Shown here piece by piece: positions 1 through 11,857 of a DNA stretch of 64,000 bases; position 1 is the stretch's first letter, and the number at the start of each line of letters is the position of its first letter. Location: assembly GCA_024336345.1 (NCBI GenBank), contig JANFOG010000006.1, forward strand, positions 1,798,001-1,862,000. Direction: 5' to 3'. The position numbers and the translations under genes were made by a program. Below the pieces are notes generated by a model that made no database searches, was not told the DNA's origin, and saw only the letters and a program-made list of their open reading frames with translations. This DNA is from Mariannaea sp. PMI_226 (lineage: Eukaryota; Ascomycota; Sordariomycetes; Hypocreales; Nectriaceae).

Positions 1-2113
1 GTCTGCCTGAGGGAAGGGAATAATTGGTGAAACTTTTGTAAGAAGCTGTCTGTCATATAGCTCAGCAGCTAAAAGATACGACCCTCCGACCTAGGTGCAT
101 GGGAATAGGCAATATAAATGGCTGCTGTTAGCACCTTGTCGGTGGGTATAAGTGAGAGAGTCTGCGATGATGAACTGTGGGCGGTTGATGAGTAGGGAGG
201 ATAGATGCGCGTGCAAATGTATCTGTATGTTGACTATCTTGCATAGGCTTTGAGCCAGAACCCTATTTTTCTGTCTTCTCCTCCTTGGCTGGAGATTTGG
301 GTAATTGCTCGCTCCTAGCAGGATGAAGGGAGCAAGTGGGGAGAATTCGATAAGAGTATGTTAGTGTGGTTCTGTTGATGATAGAACCCAGGTGCAATTG
401 CGGCAAAGTTCTGTTGTATGCAGTAAGGCAGTGTACACTACTCAGGCAGCAAATTAACCTACAATCTTCCCATGTGGCTTGCTACACGATTTGGTTCAAA
501 TATGATAGTTGGTAGGCTGAAGGCTCAGCCGCGTTTCTGCCTCAGGGGCAGCGACAGAGCATGGGAAGCTGTCAGACAGATGAAGTGGAATGAATTAGTC
601 TGCCGGGGGAGAATAGGTAAATGATAATCATAAGGCCATGGTGGACACGAGCGAGGACCGTGAGGCCATTCACAAGGGACTTTCCCAGGCTGTTCAAGGC
701 ACTCTCGTCGTTGTGTGATTCTTCCTCGCAACCCCTCATTTCTTAGTCATCTATAAGAAGTCTGCCTTACATCCTGATGTGTGGTGCCATTCCTGCACAT
801 TGCGCTGAAATGGGTTGACCTTGTTGTTTTATTGGTCGAGTGGTCACATGAGCCTCTCGTTACGTATTTGGATATCTAGTCAATGCCTTTAGAAAAATGA
901 ATCAGGTGGTAATGCTTAGAGAATCCAAATCAAGTTATTGTTGGACAGATATAAAAGGGCATGTTCTACATAAAGTTGATAAACCTGAATATATGTTAAA
1001 GATAGCAAAGGATAAAATGTATAAAGATTACAGGAGTATCAATAGCTTTCGATGTAACGGCTGACGCAGGGTGACTCTCCAAGCGATAGAACTTCCCAGC
1101 TGCAAGGCCAGAGAAGATGGACCAATCCTAGCGCAATGTGCGAGGATCGCAAGATAAACTAGTATTCAAGGCAATCTCCTCCAAAAAAGTACTGGCATCA
1201 GTAAAGATTCATATTTTTTTTATTTCTGAAATAGTAGAGTATGTAAAGATTCCTTTGTGAATCTAAACCAAAGCTTGGTCTCCTCTTTTAGGACTTTGGC
1301 AAGCAGGAATGCAAAATGACCTGCAAAATTGGCATTCCAAAAAGTGTTCTCAATCCTCCAATAGTAGAACCCTATTCGCGATCACCCTATACTTGATGTA
1401 CATATCATCATTATAACTACTAGCAATATTTATTATTAGTGTAACGTCACCGCAGGCGTAAAATAGTCCCAACTTTAACAGTAATGGACAGTCTCGTGGA
1501 TACCCATCCACTGAGCTTTGTGTTGGCAGGGGTGCGCGGCTATGCATATAATGTATTCCGCAGCTTAAACATAAGTACAAACTAGAGAGAAGAAACGCAC
1601 CACTTGACCTTACCGACCGTAGATAAGTAGGCTAAATAGCATTTGCCTGCGCTATTGGTGTTCCATTTGGGTCTCGGATCTCTATCCGATCCTTTCGGGT
1701 TTCGGGTTGCCTTCAAGCATCCTACCCGTGGTTTGGGGGCTACTGCTGTTTCTGAAATTAGGCGTCAAGAATATCAGGTCAGTTATAATGTTAGTTCGTC
1801 ACGTACACGTATAATGGAATGGATAACTCGAACTCGAAAAATTCAACAATAGTTTTAATTGTTGTCCCATTGCCCAAAGGCAAGTTGGAGCCATCTTTTC
1901 GAGAATCATAAGCCACGAACGAAGATGTGTATCCCCGCTCGGATTCTGGCCCGGTCTCCCTCTCTCCACCCGAATGGCGTATACCACAATCGGTATAATA
2001 AATGAGATACCTGGACAGGCCCAAATCATTATTGTTTAAATAGCTTACTATAAGACTGGTCAAAAACGATCTGTTCTGTTAATAACAAGCCCTACCATTA
2101 CTCAGTTTCCATC
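1..2113. other. Intergenic region, no gene recognised
   Basis: No reading frame here looks like a known family, and no stretch joins across plausible introns into one. The composition is mixed, with an AT-rich part around 960-1260. The right end must hold the promoter and 5' leader of the cupin gene. No tRNA or transposon signature was seen. Confidence 0.5.
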
Positions 2114-2897
2114 ATGGTTGTCGTCAACAAAGTTCCGGCCGAGACCTTCCTCGTCCCGCCCACCACTCACTCTCCTAATTCCCACATCCCCGTCATCGTT
2201 TACAGAAATGCCTTGGTCGATAGAAGCTTCGAAGGCGCCCTTGAAGCCGTAGAACAGAGCGAGTGGGTGATGGGAGGCCATTGGAAGATTGCCGGCGTGA
2301 CTGCTGCTGCCACTCCGCACTTCCATGCCGTCGCGCACGAGTGCTACACTGTCCTACACGGAAGCGGCACTTATCTTCTTGGAAAGTCGCCATTGGACCC
2401 TTCTGTTGACGAACAGGGTAACCCGGTGGGCGTTTCATTCACTGCTCACGCTGGAGACGTCTTTACATTTCCGGTAATGACTTGACCTCCTAATGCAGAC
2501 CCCAAAATTGCTATGAGCACGCAAACTGACTGACCTCACCCGTTTTGCAGGCTGGAGTCACGCACTTTGTTACCAGTACGGATGACGACTATGAGATCAT
2601 TGGGTTTTATTCGCTTGTGAGTATACCTCAGATGCTCTTTTTGCTTCATTCTTCCCATTGAAAACACGGATAACCAAACCTTTTCTTGCCGAACAAATTG
2701 ATGCTCCTGATCTTGAGATGCTGACTACTAGACAGACTAATCTCAATTCCCGCGAAGAGCCTTGGGACATGCAACTAGCTCTAGGAACTGAAGAAGAAAC
2801 AAACGAAATGCGTGAAAAGTGCAGGCAGGTTCCGACACCTGTTCATGACCCAATTTATGGAAAGGACGGTCCAATGCCCAGCATCTGGAAGCAATAG
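2114..2897 (+). CDS. Cupin-domain protein (RmlC-like), three exons
   Basis: Small beta-barrel protein of about 195 aa; substrate unknown. Proposed exons are 2114-2473, 2551-2616 and 2736-2897. Cupin motif 1 is visible as HFH at residues 69-71, followed by E76 and G83. Motif 2 exists only after splicing: exon 1 ends GDVFTFP and exon 2 begins AGVTH, giving the expected P-x-G-x-x-H arrangement, which strongly supports intron 1 (gtaatg...tgcag). The acceptor of intron 2 is less certain; an alternative at 2717/2718 is also in frame. These metal-binding residues suggest an enzyme or sugar/small-molecule binding protein, but cupins are too diverse to assign a reaction. It stands alone, convergent with the glucosyltransferase gene. 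Confidence 0.75.
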
Positions 2898-3219
2898 TAT
2901 GGCTTATTATGTATGACACCTTGAGTCATTCCAAGAATTCGGACAATACCGTGTCAATACTCATAGAGAATAGACCGCGATTCTTACATTAGTCTATGTA
3001 CCAAAGTGGTGTGAGTAGAAGGGCCCCCGTGGTCAACCTCTATCAGCCTCTCCCAATTACACCCCTACCCACACACCCGCAGTAGCTACAATGAATGTGC
3101 TGTCTAGATCCAACGTAACGCATAAAAGTGTCGTAATTAGCTCTTTTGTATATATAATGCAGATGTCATCCTTTGCCCATCGTATTCCATAAATCTTCCG
3201 TCTATGTCATGCATTCGTT
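2898..3219. other. Convergent intergenic region
   Basis: 322 bases between two convergent gene ends. It must hold the two 3' UTRs. Nothing else is seen. Confidence 0.5.
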
Positions 3220-4889
3220 TTAATCTACTCGACGCTTGTTGCCTGAAGCTGCTCTCTCCATCTCCGGAGTTCGAGCAGCGCGACCCCTGCGGCGACCGTG
3301 ATCCTCCGTTACTTCATAGACAGTCGTGTTCCAGCGTACTCGGAAGGCTTTCCCTCGCCAGTATACTGTCCGTCCAAGCATGACAGCCCACACCCAAATA
3401 GGTAGAGCAAGTGCTTCCCGCCCAATCCAGGCCGGAAGCCATTCGCTGAACGGTCGAGCCGGCACACCACCATGGTTCGATGAACCCCGGGCAAAGCTGG
3501 GCGTGTTGGCATCGGGTACTATTGTGAGTCCACTGTGCAGTCGGCGAACCATGACCCAGTCTGCAAGCATCCACGCAGTCACGGCTCCGAGCCAAACAAG
3601 GCCCATTGCTCCCCACGTTCGGGGCACTGCGAAGGTCTCGTTGAAGAAAGGCAAGGTCGTCACCGCAAAGGCGAAGTAAGCGCAGCAGAGGAATGATTCC
3701 ACACCTGGCTCAGCCAAAGTAGCTGCGAGGACAGTGAACTTGCGGGCTCTGAGCCATCGTGCACGTCGGGCTACGTATGCACCGACAGACATGCCAGACA
3801 TGGGCTGGATAACCAGGTCTCCCCACACGAGCCCATGATTTCGGTGGCCAGGAATCTTAGAATTCCAAAACAGCTCCCCTATCAAGTGATCCTCGCAAAT
3901 GTTGTGTGAAAAAAAGTCAACACCGAGTGGGCGTGCAGAGTCTTTTGGTAGGTTCGGGTTCTCAACAGGATTGGTGATTTGGTCCAGCTGAGACTTCCTG
4001 AACATGTTGCTTTTGCCCACAACACAAGGAGCAACACCAACGGTGTTGATGGCACCATAGAACTTAGCGTGACTTGTTGCCATGAACATCTCGTCGAGGC
4101 GCCCGCCACCTTCTTGGCAAGCCTTGTTCAATACTCCAGAACTTGACATGTGTGTTGCATCTGACGCTCCAACCTCCTCAAAAGATGATGCGAGAGGAAT
4201 TTGGCGCTCATTATCCGAGGGAGAAGAATAATCAACCAGATCAACCACAATTGGGAGTTGGTGGACAAATTTGTATGGATGGTTAGAACGACCTCCTATG
4301 CCATAGCCCATCAGCTTGTCCACCATGCGACCGAGGACGCCGCTCGAGACCCAGACATTGCAATCCGCAATCCAAATGATGTCCCCCCTGGCTTCTCGAT
4401 ATGCTCTGCTTATATTTCGGATCTTAGGGTTTGGCCCAAGCAAATCTCCAGAACGATTCGGCCCATGTAAGACTGGGTCCTCCGACTCAACAAGGACCTG
4501 AGCATCAAACGCGGGGAAGTCCTCAACGATCTGTTCTAGAATTGGGTATGCAGGATCGGTCCTATCCTCGACGCACAGGCGCACAGAGAATTTGTCGGCA
4601 GGGTAGTCTTGCTGGAAGGACGAGGCAATGCATTCGTACAAATTGGGCTCAACGCCCTTGACAGGTCGGATGATGGTGACATGAGGGGCATTTTCTCGGA
4701 GGCTCGGAGACACAGGCGGAGGGGGTGGTCGTTTGAAGTTCCGTAAGCTGTTATACAGTTAGAGAAGTATGCAGAAGAGCGATAGGCCTCAAGTGCTTAC
4801 TTGGCTCGAATGCCAATGACCTGGATGAGAATCACAATGATTGCCCAGGCCAAGCAGATCCATGCGATGGTTTCAACGAGAGTGGCCAT
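3220..4889 (-). CDS. GCS1: Ceramide glucosyltransferase (GT21)
   Basis: Transfers glucose from UDP-glucose to ceramide to make glucosylceramide, normally in the Golgi membrane. Exons 4801-4889 and 3220-4747 on the minus strand give 538 aa. The first exon encodes an N-terminal membrane anchor (WICLAWAIIVILIQVIGI) and is joined by a clean 53-nt GTAAGC...CAG intron. The processive-type GT signature is present in order: VED near residue 91 (D1), ADCN around 157-159 (D2), ICEDH near 313-317 (D3) and RRARW at 357-361 in place of the QxxRW box. Hydrophobic segments follow in the C-terminal third. Length and motif order match fungal ceramide glucosyltransferases. No neighbouring sphingolipid gene is visible. 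Assignment is firm from family knowledge; the symbol is generic. Confidence 0.93.
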
Positions 4890-6025
4890 GGCTCAAGCTG
4901 GCGGAGTTGGCAAGTCTCCCGCTCAGCCGAAAAGGGATTGCAACAACAGTCAAATAAATGAAAAGGAGAAACTGCGTTTGGAAGAGAAAAGAAGCTGACG
5001 GGAGATGTGTGCTATGTAATCATGGAGCTCTCCTTGAAAAGACGGCCAAGTGTCAGGGCGTAGGGCGGGAACAAAGTGGGCAGAGGTAAGCCACTACGAA
5101 GTGCTACTGGTACTAATCATGTACTTTTGGAATTTGGTCGGTCAGGCAGACTGGAGCAGTAGCCAGCGACCAGCAAATAAGACACAAGGAGCTATGGCTA
5201 ATTTTAACAAGATGGACAGATTGTTAGGGCTTGAACAAGAAGCTCATATGAGGAGAGATCAACAGAACAGGGAAATGATAATCCACCAGCATGTCTTTGA
5301 ACGCGCCGTCATCTTGCATGGGAAAGTCGGTGGGAGCTGCGGCACCTGAATACATATGGAGGGGAGCTGGTGCCCTTGGTGCCTGGTAGCCTTATAGCCT
5401 GGCGCCTTGCGCATGAGGCCAAAAGAAAAAAAGAGTGGGGAGCTCCATCTCAATTCCTAATGAAAATTTCGTCGTGCAGCAAATTTCGGAACTCTTCTTC
5501 ATTCTTACTACTCACTCAAGAATCCCCGAGCTGATCTGAGCAATCGAGCATTCGTCGTCATTGCTCGACACAGCAATTAATTCGCCGTTTTTGAATGGCC
5601 TCGACGACACAATCCTCCCCAGTATCTTGTCTGGACAATGTCCTAGATATGTAGGTACCTTTCCCCAGCTTTGTGTTGCCCGCACTGTCTTTTGCTTTCC
5701 CTTTTTTTGCGACACTTGTTTTCAGCTTGTTTGTGCCTTTGCTCCTTGACCAACTCAATGGTCAATGAGGATAGGGACTTCATGCCCCAATATTTTCTCT
5801 CATAAGGGTTGCCACAAAAGCTTGATGAGCCCCTTCGTTGCGATGATGACACCTTTTATGAATGTGCAAAGAGGAAAGTCCATTCATTTGGTCCTCGATG
5901 AACGCCTTCTCAATAGACTACAACGGTATCTGAGACAACATACAAAATTACAATTTTCCCATTTTGCGTATAGAGAGAAGCAATTGCTGATTTCCATGCC
6001 CAGATCAAGATGACACCAGCGAGAA
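4890..6025. other. Divergent intergenic region
   Basis: 1.1 kb between divergent gene starts, so it should hold both promoters and 5' leaders. Short open frames inside (for example 5050-5349) lack family resemblance. No further gene recognised. Confidence 0.45.
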
Positions 6026-7666
6026 ATGGCTGAGCTTCAACCTTCTACAAAAGACGCTGGAGCGATCCCGCCCACGCCAGATGCTGCTCGACCTCAGCAG
6101 CGCGGTCCTCCACCTCATCAGATCTACGTGCTCCCGGCACCGATCCGCACATTTCCCCTCCCGGCCTTTTATCCGAACAACCCTATCTCGCTATTCCATG
6201 TTGTGTGCGCATGGCTAGGCCAAATATGGTCGCCGCCTGGTGCGGAACCCTCGGTAGTCCATGAAGGTGTTTGGTCACCATCAACCTCTTCAGTCCACAT
6301 CACGGACGAAAAGTCTACCCGGGCCTTGTGGGAGCAAGGCTTCTATGGAAAGGGAAGCCTAAGTCGCAGCGAACCGAACTGGCTCAAGAGAGAGCTGGTT
6401 AGGAAAGGACTGGAGGATGCACACGTCAGTGAAATCCTGACCGTGCAGAGGCGCGAGGAACGTATCCGTGCCAAATGGGAGCGTGCTCGCCTCGAACAGG
6501 AAGCAATTCGCCAAACGAGGCTGGCAGAAGCACGCGAGGCAGAAGCTCGTCAGATGAAATCTCAAACTGTGAAGAAATTACCCGACGCAAGATTAGCCGT
6601 TGTCACGTCGGAAATTTCGTCACCAGTCACTCCTCAGAAACTACTATCGCTTCCAAACTCCGTGACAGATTATCTAGTACATATGAGTCACACGGAGAAA
6701 GTTGCAACGGGTGATGTGGCTTCATCAGGCTCATTCCACGATGATACCACCACCCACCCTGAATTAGGCAATGGCGCAAGCAATTCTTCACTCTCGACGT
6801 TAGAGACCATCGTCAATGGCCAACAAACTGGCACGGGTGTCACGACTCCTGGCAGCCCTGCCAGCTCCGATGGTGCCGGGTCTTCAAAGCGGCGCAAGAG
6901 TGTGCGATTTTCGCCAAAAGTCGATTCCACCACATTCGAGCTGATGGACCCGCCGAGCCCTAAACATGCTCTTTCAAGTCCAAGGTTAGACTTTCCAGGC
7001 ATGGAGGATCTGTCAGGAGCTTTGAATGTTGGCTTACCAGAGCCTGTCGAGCCTGCGATGAGAGAGGGACAAAAGGACGTGATCATTAATAAGGAACACC
7101 TCCAACTCATGCCCGAAGAAGCTTTCTGGTTGAGCTTTGGCCTTGGCGTCCTCAGCGTGATAGATCCTGTTACTGGCAAGGCCTTTTCACATCGAGAACT
7201 CCTCACACTGTTTCGGCAGTATTCTTACTTCCCACCCCGAGTTGAGCCGGAAGAACCCGCGCTTCAGCCTGACGACGACTTCTTGGTACACTATGCAGTC
7301 TACCATCACTTCAGGTCACTGGGCTGGGTACCCCGAGGAGGCATCAAATTCGGTGTTGACTGGCTCCTGTATACCCGAGGCCCTGTTTTTGACCACGCCG
7401 AATTTGGACTGATAGTTATCCCCTCTTACTCCGACCCCCTGTGGGCAAAGACTGGAAAGCAACCGGCCCAGAAGAACTGGCAATGGCTGCACGCGACCAT
7501 TCGTGTGCTTTCTCATGTGACCAAGAGTTTGGTGCTTGTCTATGTAGACGTACCATCTCCATCCAAGTTTGATGAGGCGCTGGAAAAGGGCCTCGTTGAC
7601 GTGTTCGAGTTGTACAAAGTTAGGGAGGTGATGGTTAAGCGATGGTCAAGCAATCGGAACCGATAG
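6026..7666 (+). CDS. SEN2: tRNA-splicing endonuclease catalytic subunit Sen2
   Basis: Catalytic subunit of the heterotetrameric tRNA-intron endonuclease; in fungi Sen2 makes the 5' splice-site cut. Single exon, 546 aa. The C-terminal endonuclease fold holds the expected triad: Y449 in LLYTRGP, H457 in FDHAEF (8 residues later, as in yeast Sen2) and K500 in VTKSLVLVYV. The N-terminal half carries the Sen2-type segment with LWEQGFYGKGSLSRSEPNW near residues 98-116, then a charged helix rich in R/E/A at about 140-177 and a low-complexity Ser/Thr/Pro region typical of filamentous fungal homologues. The ATG at 6026 is used because the conserved N-terminus (PPPHQIYVLPAPIRTFPLP) lies soon after it. 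Confidence 0.93.
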   Translation: MAELQPSTKDAGAIPPTPDAARPQQRGPPPHQIYVLPAPIRTFPLPAFYPNNPISLFHVVCAWLGQIWSPPGAEPSVVHEGVWSPSTSSVHITDEKSTRALWEQGFYGKGSLSRSEPNWLKRELVRKGLEDAHVSEILTVQRREERIRAKWERARLEQEAIRQTRLAEAREAEARQMKSQTVKKLPDARLAVVTSEISSPVTPQKLLSLPNSVTDYLVHMSHTEKVATGDVASSGSFHDDTTTHPELGNGASNSSLSTLETIVNGQQTGTGVTTPGSPASSDGAGSSKRRKSVRFSPKVDSTTFELMDPPSPKHALSSPRLDFPGMEDLSGALNVGLPEPVEPAMREGQKDVIINKEHLQLMPEEAFWLSFGLGVLSVIDPVTGKAFSHRELLTLFRQYSYFPPRVEPEEPALQPDDDFLVHYAVYHHFRSLGWVPRGGIKFGVDWLLYTRGPVFDHAEFGLIVIPSYSDPLWAKTGKQPAQKNWQWLHATIRVLSHVTKSLVLVYVDVPSPSKFDEALEKGLVDVFELYKVREVMVKRWSSNRNR

Positions 7667-8374
7667 GAACGCGCCCCATGAATTGAAAAGACGTATGTAT
7701 GATTTGAGTGTACAAAAACCATTGGCTGCTTTCAACGCTGGCAATGGACTGTTAGCATGAGATATTACAAAGTGACTCCGCGCCCGAGGCCGAGAAACGT
7801 GCAACCTATGCCTGGTGGGCCGGTCAAACCGGGATGTTACCGTGAAACAGGGCCGAGTGATTGGTTGGTTGATTTATATTAAAAGCGCCGCCAGCTTGGC
7901 TCGGCAATTGCCCGGACCTCGCCTCCTCTCCCACTCACACTTGCGTCTGTGACCTGGTAGACATGGCAAGCAAAAAGCAAATCTACTCTGTGCATCGCCA
8001 AGAGCGTCAGAAAAGAATTCCAACTGTGGGACATTGGTACCCTCCAAACCGTCCGAATGTTTCTTCGTCATCTTCATTTCTCTTTTCATGGCTATCGACG
8101 GGTCGACAAACGCGGGGTCGGCCAGAGAAACCCCCACATGAATGAGTGAATGAGCGCCCCTTTCGGCCGAGGTTCAGGTGCAAGTTCACATTCGAGCAAC
8201 TATTAATTAGATGTAGCTAAGCTTCCGTCAATTCATCCTCCAACTTGCGTTTTCTTTGCCCAATTTGCAATATCCCTTGAATCAGCGAACGATTGAATTC
8301 CCGAACTTGTTAGTTGTTCTGGGGTAGACAATTCACCAGCGCATTGTGCTTGTCCTTCTTGCGTCCGCTGCATC
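7667..8374. other. Intergenic region upstream of the dioxygenase gene
   Basis: 708 bases between two same-strand genes. It holds the SEN2 3' UTR and the promoter of the next gene. Short frames inside show no family resemblance. Confidence 0.45.
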
Positions 8375-9973
8375 ATGGTTTTGACCAATCGCCTGCTCTC
8401 TAGGAGCTGCAGGTCGGCTCCTTCTCGTGCCCTTTTGACCAATCCCCGGGTGCACTTGTCAGTCTCTAAGTCATCCCCGAGTGCCTACGCATCGCGGAGA
8501 TGGTTCCAAGTAAGTAGTCGCCGCGCCTCTGAGGCTCAACCCATTCTCTCAAACAAGAACTCTGGCAAGCCAACCGCCTTTGAGCCTCGCGCTATCCTTG
8601 ATGGAAAGATTAATGGCGGCAATGGGATCACGGTATCAAGCTCCGATCGCTTTATTCAAATTGAAGACAAGGACCAGGGCGGCTGGACGAGATTGGACGC
8701 TGTTGCGCTGCGTGATAGCTGCGAATGCGTCAAGTGTACAGATCCCTCTTCGGGACAGAAGAACTTTGCTTCAACTGATGTTCCCGCAAACATTGAGATT
8801 GACCAGATCCGTCTTGACAAGGATGGAGTCGGCATTGCCTTCAAGAACGACATCCCCCGTCTCGCCCGGGACGGGCATGAAATGATCCTCCCCTGGGAGA
8901 CCATCCAGAAGACGCTGGGCCACAAGGACATTTTGAGAATTCCTTATCCAAGGCAAGATGCTGTGTATCCTAAGACGGGAAGAACTTTCTGGGATGTCGA
9001 GGTTATCGAGAAGCGAATTCGCAAGATTGACTACCACGAGTTCATCAAGGGCGAGGATGCCTTTTGGGAGACCCTACTCGACTTGTCGAGTCTTGGACTA
9101 GTCTTCCTCAAGAACGTGCCGCATGACGAGAATTCTATTGTGAACATCACGACTCGCATCGCAAACATCAAGGAGACATTTTACGGTCGCACCTTTGACG
9201 TCCGCGCAAAGCCCGACGCCGAGAACGTCGCTTACACCAGCGGCTATCTGGGCTTGCATCAGGACCTGTTGTACCTCGAGCGCCCCCCGGCCATCCAGCT
9301 CCTACACTGCATGGAAAATTCCTGCTCTGGAGGGGAGTCGCTCTTCAGTGATGGCCTCCGTGCAGGCAAGCTGTTGTGGTTACAACAGGGTGAAGAGACC
9401 CGGAGGCATGTGGAAAACCTCGCCCGAGTGCGCATCCCATATCACTACGAGAAGCACGGCTACTGGTACAAGCAGAAGCGTGCTCTATTGGACGTTACCG
9501 AAGACGACATCCTCGCGAGCATCTACTGGAGCCCTCCCTTCCAGGACCGCTTCCAGCTGCCTACTGTGGACATGCGTGCCTGGTTGGAGCCCGCGCAGCT
9601 CTTCGACCAGCTGCTCAACGACGAGTCCGCCATGTACCAGGTCAAGATGGCACCAGGCGAGTGCGTCCTCTTCGACAACATGCGCGTCATGCATGGCCGA
9701 CGGGCCTTTGACTCCAGCGGTGGCTCTAGGTGGCTGCGCGGCGCCTACATCGAGCGTGAGGACTTTGTCAGCCGCGTGCTGCACACCCCAGACGCCCTGG
9801 CGGAAGCGTACCGTGGCGGCGAGGCGTGGGATCGCGCAACGGAGGACCGCAAGGTTAGGGAGTCGTCGTGGTTCGGCGATGTCAAGGCAAGACTTGAAGA
9901 GATTTCGCAAGGACTAAAGGCCAAGGGGGCGGTGCCATTGGGAGAAGAGCAATATCAACAGCTCAATGCCTAA
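8375..9973 (+). CDS. Gamma-butyrobetaine/trimethyllysine hydroxylase-type dioxygenase
   Basis: Fe(II)/2-oxoglutarate dioxygenase of the carnitine-synthesis type, 532 aa, single exon. The N-terminus (about residues 1-50) is rich in R, S and A and lacks acidic residues, as in a mitochondrial targeting peptide. A small N-terminal domain carries DSCECVKC (C116, C118, C121) with a candidate fourth ligand H168, matching the zinc site of gamma-butyrobetaine hydroxylases. The TauD-like catalytic domain shows LGLHQDLLY (H295, D297), VMHGRRAF (H440) and SRWLRGAY (R455), the expected iron triad and 2-oxoglutarate arginine. Butyrobetaine hydroxylase is favoured, but trimethyllysine hydroxylase belongs to the same family and I cannot separate the two by eye. 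Confidence 0.88.
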   Translation: MVLTNRLLSRSCRSAPSRALLTNPRVHLSVSKSSPSAYASRRWFQVSSRRASEAQPILSNKNSGKPTAFEPRAILDGKINGGNGITVSSSDRFIQIEDKDQGGWTRLDAVALRDSCECVKCTDPSSGQKNFASTDVPANIEIDQIRLDKDGVGIAFKNDIPRLARDGHEMILPWETIQKTLGHKDILRIPYPRQDAVYPKTGRTFWDVEVIEKRIRKIDYHEFIKGEDAFWETLLDLSSLGLVFLKNVPHDENSIVNITTRIANIKETFYGRTFDVRAKPDAENVAYTSGYLGLHQDLLYLERPPAIQLLHCMENSCSGGESLFSDGLRAGKLLWLQQGEETRRHVENLARVRIPYHYEKHGYWYKQKRALLDVTEDDILASIYWSPPFQDRFQLPTVDMRAWLEPAQLFDQLLNDESAMYQVKMAPGECVLFDNMRVMHGRRAFDSSGGSRWLRGAYIEREDFVSRVLHTPDALAEAYRGGEAWDRATEDRKVRESSWFGDVKARLEEISQGLKAKGAVPLGEEQYQQLNA

Positions 9974-10331
9974 ACGAAAAACAAAATGGAAGAGACAGAA
10001 AAGGGAAGAGGGAAAGAGAGAAATGTTTCAACACTAGAAGGGAACTCTCTGATAACAGAAAGAGAGACTTTTTTTCCACGGCATAGCGATATGGTTTAAA
10101 AAATTGAAATGTTCGAGTACGAAATAACTTATTCACAAAAAGAAACCATTATGAGAGAGACATCATGGAGATAGAGATCTTATTTGAAGTCATTGTCACT
10201 TTTTGGACCTAGTTACGCCAATGCTTTTTTTCCTTTCAGCCCAGATGCATAAATCATTGAAAAAGAAAAGGCCGTAACATCTCATAATACGCATCGAAAA
10301 TACAAACCTGAGAAGGAAGCGAATGCACCCC
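9974..10331. other. Convergent intergenic region
   Basis: 358 bases between convergent gene ends, A-rich, presumably the two 3' UTRs. Nothing else seen. Confidence 0.5.
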
Positions 10332-11857
10332 TTATTTGGGATATGGCTTGGCCTCAACGCCAGCTGGTGGCTTGGTCTCGACTGTGCGGTCTTTGACGTC
10401 ATTCCAGTCAGTGCTAAGTGTAGTGCCATTGCTTTCGAGGAAGCTCTTCATCATGGCACGTTGCTGGTCGGGAGTGGCGCCCTTGTATAGCTTCTTGAAG
10501 AACAGGTTGATGTCATTGCTGTCATTGTCGTCCTCATCTTCGTCTGCGCCGATGTTGTCCCAGTTCTTGGCTCCGTGCTTGGATGAGGAAGGATAGGATG
10601 GGCCAGCAGGTTTGGCAGGCTGGGCTGGCTCAGTGGTGGTTTCTTTCTCCTTACCCTTGCTCTCAGTCGCTGTCGACGCGGACGACTCCTCCGCGGCTTG
10701 CATAGCCTTCTTTCTAGCTTCCTTGAGGAATTCAAGGCTGTTGTACAGCAGAGTTAGTTCACATGCATAGTCTGAGTGAAAAAGGGAGACAATACGAACT
10801 CGGCTTGTTGCTTGGCAGCAGCCTCATCTGGGGATTCCTCTTTCGCTTCACCCTTGAGCTGTGCCCACTTTCCAGGAACCTTCTTCTTCAGGCTCAGCTC
10901 AATCTTGTTGGGGGTAACTGTGTGCTTGGAGCCCTCCATGTCGATCTCACCCCATAGGTCCAGTCTAAAGGGTCTTTCTGCGCCGTCGGGATAGATGACG
11001 GCGTCGAGCAGCACTGCGGACGGGAGATAATGGACCTGGAGCTTCTCCTTGTTCACGCCCTTGGAGAAGATGGATACAGACATGGTTGTGTTGCTCTGAA
11101 ATTCCTGTAGTCGTAGGGGTGCAGTTGGAGTCCCGGTAGCGGCAGCGGGAGCAGGTTTGGGAGTGGCAACGGGGGCGGGTTTGGGAGCTTCAGTTTTGGG
11201 AGCCTCAGTCTTGGTCTTCTCTGCGGCACTAAGATCTGCGACATCCTTCCGTTGGGGCTTCAGGCTCGTGGTAAGTTTCCGCGCTGGGTCGTCGCTGGGG
11301 AGTTCGTCCATTGCGTATAGAATCTGTGTACGTAGTGTACTTGCCGCGCGCCATTCCTGTGCCTGTGCAATCTTGTTCGCGCCTCCTCCCAGGGCCATGG
11401 ACATGTCACCATGCTTAGTAGAGTTGATTTCGTCCTTCTGGGCCTCCTCTTTCGCTTCCTCCAGCGTCACGGAGTAGAATCCGTTATCATCGGTTCGCAA
11501 TTTGGCCGGGTCCTGCTTCTCGACAGCAGGATGGCCCTTGATCAAGCGCATCGAATATACGCAGCATGCGTCAGCGTTGGCGTACTGCTTGAGTCGGAAG
11601 TAGGCAACAGCACGGCGGTAGTGGGCATCGGCGAGGAGGTTTCGCTTGTTGCGATCGTACGCGGTGTGCCAGGCGAGGTCAGCATCGTCAAGAGACTCCT
11701 GGAAGCGACGGAGGCCAATAAGGGCCTTGGACCGGGCGATGAGCCAGGATGGATTGATAGAGACCTTGAGGGCGGCGGAGAGCTTGTCGACAGCCTCATC
11801 CCACTTTCTAGCGTCGGCAGCTGCGAGGCCCTGCTGGGCCTGACTTAGGTGCGACAT
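10332..11857 (-). CDS. SGT1: Sgt1 co-chaperone (TPR-CS-SGS)
   Basis: Hsp90 co-chaperone that links Hsp90 to Skp1/SCF ubiquitin ligases and kinetochore assembly. Exons 10800-11857 and 10332-10737 on the minus strand give 487 aa. The three Sgt1 domains are in order: TPR repeats at about residues 5-115, a CS domain at about 246-335 (from FQSNTTMSVSIFSKG to KKKVPGKWAQL), and a C-terminal SGS domain containing KNWDNIG and DINLFFKKLYKGA. An Ala/Pro/Lys-rich linker (about 215-245) joins the TPR and CS domains. The 62-nt intron uses a GTTCGT donor, unusual but phase-correct: it joins AAKQQA and DLEFLKEAR. Only one intron is needed. Its partner pathway is also represented here by CAND1. Confidence 0.94.
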